From the NCBI GenBank assembly GCA_002150815.3, contig NDFF03000132.1, forward strand, positions 62,001 through 126,000: a stretch of DNA of 64,000 nucleotides, given 5' to 3'. Numbering within the stretch: position 1 is the stretch's first letter; the number at the start of each line of letters is the position of its first letter. Both the position numbers and the translations under genes were made by a program. The notes below the pieces were generated by a model, which worked only from the letters and a program-made list of their open reading frames with translations, was not told the origin of the DNA and did no database searches. The stretch comes from Grammothele lineata (Eukaryota > Basidiomycota > Agaricomycetes > Polyporales > Polyporaceae). Shown in pieces: positions 59,940 through 64,000 of this stretch.

Positions 59940-61156
59940 ATGCCGGCAGAGAGAAGTACAGTAAGTGTTCATTTATGCAGCGTTACTATCACATCTAAAA
60001 CATATTAGCCCCTATCTTGCAGACACTGTTGGCAGGATATCAAAAGGAGAAAGTTTGGATGCAGCAGCTAGCTAGTGTCAATGAAGTGAGTTGATTCACT
60101 ACGAGGCGCATATTCGAGTTCATAATGAAATCCAGTTTCCCAAGTTAATGTCTATTGCCACTATTGCCACCAACTCAAGTGCGTCCAAGCTAAACTTGGT
60201 ATATGGTCATCCTCTTGGAGATGGTGCTATGGAAGAGATAGTTTTGAGGGTGCAAGGGTATTTGGTGGAGTCTAAGCTACCTCCGCTGCGCAAGTTGGAG
60301 TGAGTACACTTTTTATTACACAAAGCAACAACTATAACTTTATATTAGTATCCCCCGCAACCGCAACTTCCTTCTTAATCTTAAACAAGAAGCTACTATC
60401 ACCGGTCTTGGAGCAGAGGGGTTTGAGGCTGCAGTTCAAGGAGCTATGGCTATATACCAGGCCTTTCAAGCTAAGATTTCTGCCCTGGGCGGTCAGCTCA
60501 GAGATTGGAATCCTAGCTATGATGGAAGTGACTTGGCATTGACCTTTGGTAATCGGTATCTCACCAAGGAGAATGAGAAGGGACCTGATCAAGTGGTGGA
60601 CATCTCCAAGCATGTTGATCCCTTTCATGTGCTCTCTCCCTTGCTGCGGCTAGAGGTGCACACCACAGACAATGTGGTGGAGTATTGGGAAAAGCGTGTG
60701 GAGGACTATAAGTAAGCACATTGTACTGTTATATTTATTAATATATTCATCATGCATTTTAGGGAGAGCTTTCACAGTATTAACCCTAATAGCATCAATG
60801 CTACCAACTTGGTAGAGCTGCAGGTCTCTTTTATGGCCATCAAAGTGAAGAGAGGGGAATATATTTTCCTGCCCAAGTTGCGCTCTATCTGTGTCTTGGA
60901 CAGAATTGTTGAGAAGGTCAGTACTTATTTATTTGCTTTTATATTGAAGTTAATAAATGCATATAACTAGGATTACAATACTGCTGCCATCAAGACTTTG
61001 GCTAAAAAACCTGTTTCTCCTATGAAAAAGATGAAGCGCAAAGTTGGATATGGACAGGAGGCAGAGGATGCTGACTTAGAGGCTGAACATGCTATGAAGA
61101 AGTTGTGTTTGATGGAGCAGAGGGATGCTTCAAAGGACATTAATATGCTTTCTTAG
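59940..61156 (+). CDS. unknown 316-residue protein of the repeat island
   Basis: Six exons: 59940-59960, 60023-60085, 60136-60299, 60349-60711, 60763-60916 and 60971-61156, all in phase with introns of 50-60 nt, giving 316 residues. The first exon codes for only MPAERST, so an upstream exon may exist. Residues include LLAGYQKEKVWMQQLASVNE, a mixed alpha/beta core (FEAAVQGAMAIYQAFQAKIS, YDGSDLALTFGNRYLTKENE, VDPFHVLSPLLRLEVHTTDN), then NLVELQVSFMAIKVKRGEY and a basic/acidic tail ending KKPVSPMKKMKRKVGY and DINMLS. No known domain is recognised; the tail could be a nuclear signal. It is convergent with the TET/JBP gene (148 bp between stops). All splice sites are canonical and the frame is intact, so it is likely expressed. 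Confidence 0.7.
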
Positions 61157-61304
61157 ATTTATCATAATGTGTTCCATTCTATTGTCAAAGCTATGTTGGC
61201 TATTTATCAGTTATCAACAAACTCTTCAACTTTAGAGACTCTGCATTATACAAGATAGTTACTAAGAAAGTTAAAGGTAGATCATCTGCATAATATAACA
61301 ACAG

Positions 61305-64000
61305 CTAATTGGGGCCAAAATCATTATCTTCCCAATAGAATCTGTTTTCCTTCCACCTTTGAATTGCCTTATCAGAATGAAGAACAATGGAGGCTCGACT
61401 ACCCGTGTAAGGCAAATTAAAATGGGTAGTCTTTGCAGAAAGAAACACTATAATATCACCATTCTTCAAGGGGAAAATCAGTCCAGGCTCATACAAACAA
61501 AGCTCACCACCTTCAAAATCACCAATAGGCAAAACCAAGCAGGCAAGGAAGTCCCCTTGATCCCTATGACCCCTACTATAGGCATTGATGTTGACCACCA
61601 TGCCAGTAAAGGGGTGTTGAGGGTGAGATTGTCCACCTGGGGTAAACTCGGCCACAATCTCTAGGTCGTCGTACATCTCAGGTAAACATGATTTCAACTA
61701 GAAATAGTACTATTATATATTGGCTGAAGTAGCATCAATACGGGACTTACCTTTTGTTGAATCCAATCAAACACTGCCTCAAATGCAATACATAGAGTGT
61801 TGTACTCTTCTTGATGAGCCAGAAGTTCTTTAGAGATATAGGGGGCGCGTTGAGTGATATTGGTATTCTCCTTCCCCTCTCTATGCACCAAATAAGGGTG
61901 AACCTCTGTAGGGGCATTTACACCCTAGCCATATCTATTCAGAATATGCTTGCTAATATAAAAAGAATGTGAAAACTTACAGATAGGCAGTACCGTGCCC
62001 AATAACAAAAGTGAAAAGCACTAAACCTAGCCTTTTGGCCTTCTTCTACATGGCGCAAGTCCATATTCATGGAGAGAGCAAGAGCACTTTGCAAATTTTC
62101 CTTAAGGTGGGAAGGCATGTCTGTAGCAATCAAGGCTACAAGCTTGTCCTGCTTATCTTTGATAAGCAAGTTGGTTCTAAAATTCAATATTACTTGATGA
62201 CCATGTAGTAACATATAAGAGGATATACTCAAGGAATGCATCCCTCTCCACATAAACATAGGGCCCAGTTCTAATGCCGCTTTCCTTGTTATAAAGTTCC
62301 TCTAACTGTGACAAATGAGATAAAAATTTACTTCAAATGTATGCAAAACTTACAGTATTGGATAGATGTTCTAAAGTATGAACATGCTGAGCACCCTCAG
62401 TTTGAACAGTTTGCTCCTTTGTCCACATGGTTCTATTTTTCTTGTTAACAGGCTTCTGCTGTAGAGCCTCAGCTTGGCAGTCATAGGGAATGGTAATCTC
62501 TTTTAAAGGGAAGCTTAGAGGAGAAGGGTTGAGAGAGAGAACATCAAGCTCAGAGAGAAGAGGGAGTGGAGTAGTAGGTGGAGGAGGAAACTGTTCAACT
62601 TGGGGAAGGGAGATCATCCTGAAAGAGTAAGGCTCGATGCTAGGTGCATGTAGCTTGAGGAGATCAGGGCCAAAGAACTCTGCCCAGATAGAAGACCGCT
62701 CCCAAAGTTTGAAGTCCCTATTGAAGTTAGTTAGTATTTTGGATAGCAAAATGCAACCACTAACCGATGTTTGAGAGTGTTCAGATATATAGTCATGGCA
62801 CGCAGATCTGAACCAGAAATAACCTCTGGCAGATCAAGGGATAGTCTATTTGCCTTAGAGAGTAGGCATGGAAGAGAGAGGGGAATAGTTCGAGCAATAT
62901 AGCTGACCAAAGGGATGATCCTTTCTCTGACACATTTGCCAACGTCTAAGCGGTTTGGATTTTTAGGAGCATCTTAATTGAAACTTGAGAGAGATACTTG
63001 AAGCAAGATGAACCAACTGCTTACCAGATGGTGGAGCAGTTATATTGTAGCAGATGGACTTGACCACATCATAGTTGAGTTTACGCAATGCGGATATAGT
63101 AGAGGATGCTGCTATAACAGGGAGAATGTAGATGGAACCTGAAACACAGCATTAGATGTTGAACAGTGTACCTACATATAACTTACAGGCATTGGCTAAA
63201 AAACCCAACTTGCGTCCAAGAGCTACCCAGTCTTTGAACGCCTTATCTGTGACTTGAACCTTAGCAGAGACTATGTGCGCATTGTAGATCTTTGTAGTAG
63301 TTGTTTTTTCTTCAGTAATCATACTAAGTTTGGTGTCAGTACATGAACGACTTGTAAGTGTTAGCAACCGCTTACTTGTCAACTTTGAGGGCTAGTAAGA
63401 CCACATTAAACAAGTGTGCTGTGATTTGAGCTACTATAGCCTCTTTTCCTAGGACACATCTTTGGGTCAAAGATGTGAGCGAACTGTCCTGAAAAAACTG
63501 AGTGGCGTCTCTCCAAGGCAAGTTGTGTGCCAAATGCTGCAAGCTAGCGACCCAGATGTGACAGAGAACATTGTCTACATCACACTCCATTGGGCTAGTC
63601 ATATTCTGGAGGAAGGCTAAGCCTGAGTCATTGATCTTGATACTGACGTTGTTGGCTACTGCCCATGTGACTTCGTTGGCAGGCTATAGGGTATAATGCA
63701 TTCAGATACAGCTTCATCATTTAACAGATTCTACTGACCCCATCACCTAATACTAAATCCTCTATTTCATCGTCAGAACTGTCGATCTCATCACTTGCAG
63801 GGTGCTAACAATAGTGAGTTAAGATAATGTATGAATGGTAGGGCACAAACCATTTTACTCTTCTTAGCAGCAGGGGCATTGGCCCCTCTAGAATCTGTAT
63901 GGGCCCTAGGACGGCGTTTGGATGATCGAATCTTCAATTGAGAGATTGGAGAGGGAGGCTTCTGAGTGACAGGCCTGGTGGTGTGTTGAGATCTGGTTGC
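61305..64000 (-). CDS. TET/JBP-family 2OG-Fe(II) oxygenase (5' end off window)
   Basis: Enzyme family that oxidises 5-methylcytosine or thymine bases in DNA. Eleven exons are visible: 63851-64000, 63739-63804, 63376-63683, 63187-63323, 63025-63138, 62765-62972, 62354-62717, 62229-62305, 61981-62176, 61751-61924 and 61305-61697. All are in phase, giving 728 residues with the N terminus missing. The visible N-terminal part is basic (IRSSKRRPRAH), then acidic (SSDDEIEDLVLGDG), then a helical region. The catalytic core in the last exon has NINAYSRGHRDQGDF with the metal pair His-x-Asp, IGDFEGGELCLYEPGLIFPL, and TTHFNLPYTGSRASIVLHSD with the second His and the 2-oxoglutarate Arg. The region before it (SSIWAEFFGPDLLKLHAPS, LEELYNKESGIRTGPYVYVE) is also typical of fungal members. 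The frame has no break. In basidiomycetes these genes are commonly linked to KDZ transposons; no KDZ gene is seen here. Confidence 0.85.

Noticed and set aside
35774..64000. CRISPR array, prophage or bacterial origin
   Set aside because: There are no regular spacer-repeat arrays, and all recognisable genes are eukaryotic with GT-AG introns.

Overview
The window looks like a nuclear contig of a filamentous basidiomycete (Agaricomycetes). The genes are split by many short GT-AG introns of about 45-60 nt. Two class I hydrophobins, a CAP59-type mannosyltransferase and a JMJD2-type demethylase are present. The repeats are of a kind common in mushroom-forming fungi (Helitron with DUF6570, DUF6532, TET/JBP oxygenase). 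The species cannot be read from the sequence; a wood-decay or litter fungus would fit.

Region 1 (about 1-35,700) is GC-rich, gene-dense euchromatin. In order it holds: a hydrophobin with a very long Ser/Thr/Pro linker (-), a normal-size hydrophobin (+), a possible tiny secreted peptide (+), a CDC12-type septin (+), a possible small membrane protein (-), a duplicated-domain protein that is probably mitochondrial (+), a large low-complexity protein (+), proteasome beta7/PRE4 (-) divergent from the DEAH helicase PRP43 (+), a single-pass glycoprotein with a proline-rich tail (+), a KDM4/JMJD2 histone demethylase (+), an NBS1/nibrin orthologue (+) and a CAP59-like GT69 glycosyltransferase (+). I rebuilt the exon structures by hand so that reading frames and conserved motifs run across every junction.

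Region 2 (about 35,700-64,000) is AT-rich and built from transposable elements. It holds a broken multi-exon gene, a Helitron fragment, an LTR-like unit with 5-bp target repeats, dispersed repeats, a DUF6532 gene, an almost intact Helitron Rep-helicase (one frameshift) with a C-terminal cysteine-protease-like domain, a gene of about 24 mini-exons coding for a chromatin-like Lys/Ser/acidic protein, an unknown 316-residue protein, and a TET/JBP-family 2-oxoglutarate/Fe(II) oxygenase that runs off the right edge.

The right-hand island is the most interesting part. The Helitron, the mini-exon basic protein, the unknown 316-aa protein and the TET/JBP oxygenase sit side by side and have open frames. 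This suggests a mobile or repeat-embedded module that pairs a transposase with a DNA-base-oxidising enzyme and possible chromatin partners. No KDZ transposase, the usual TET/JBP neighbour in fungi, is visible inside the window.
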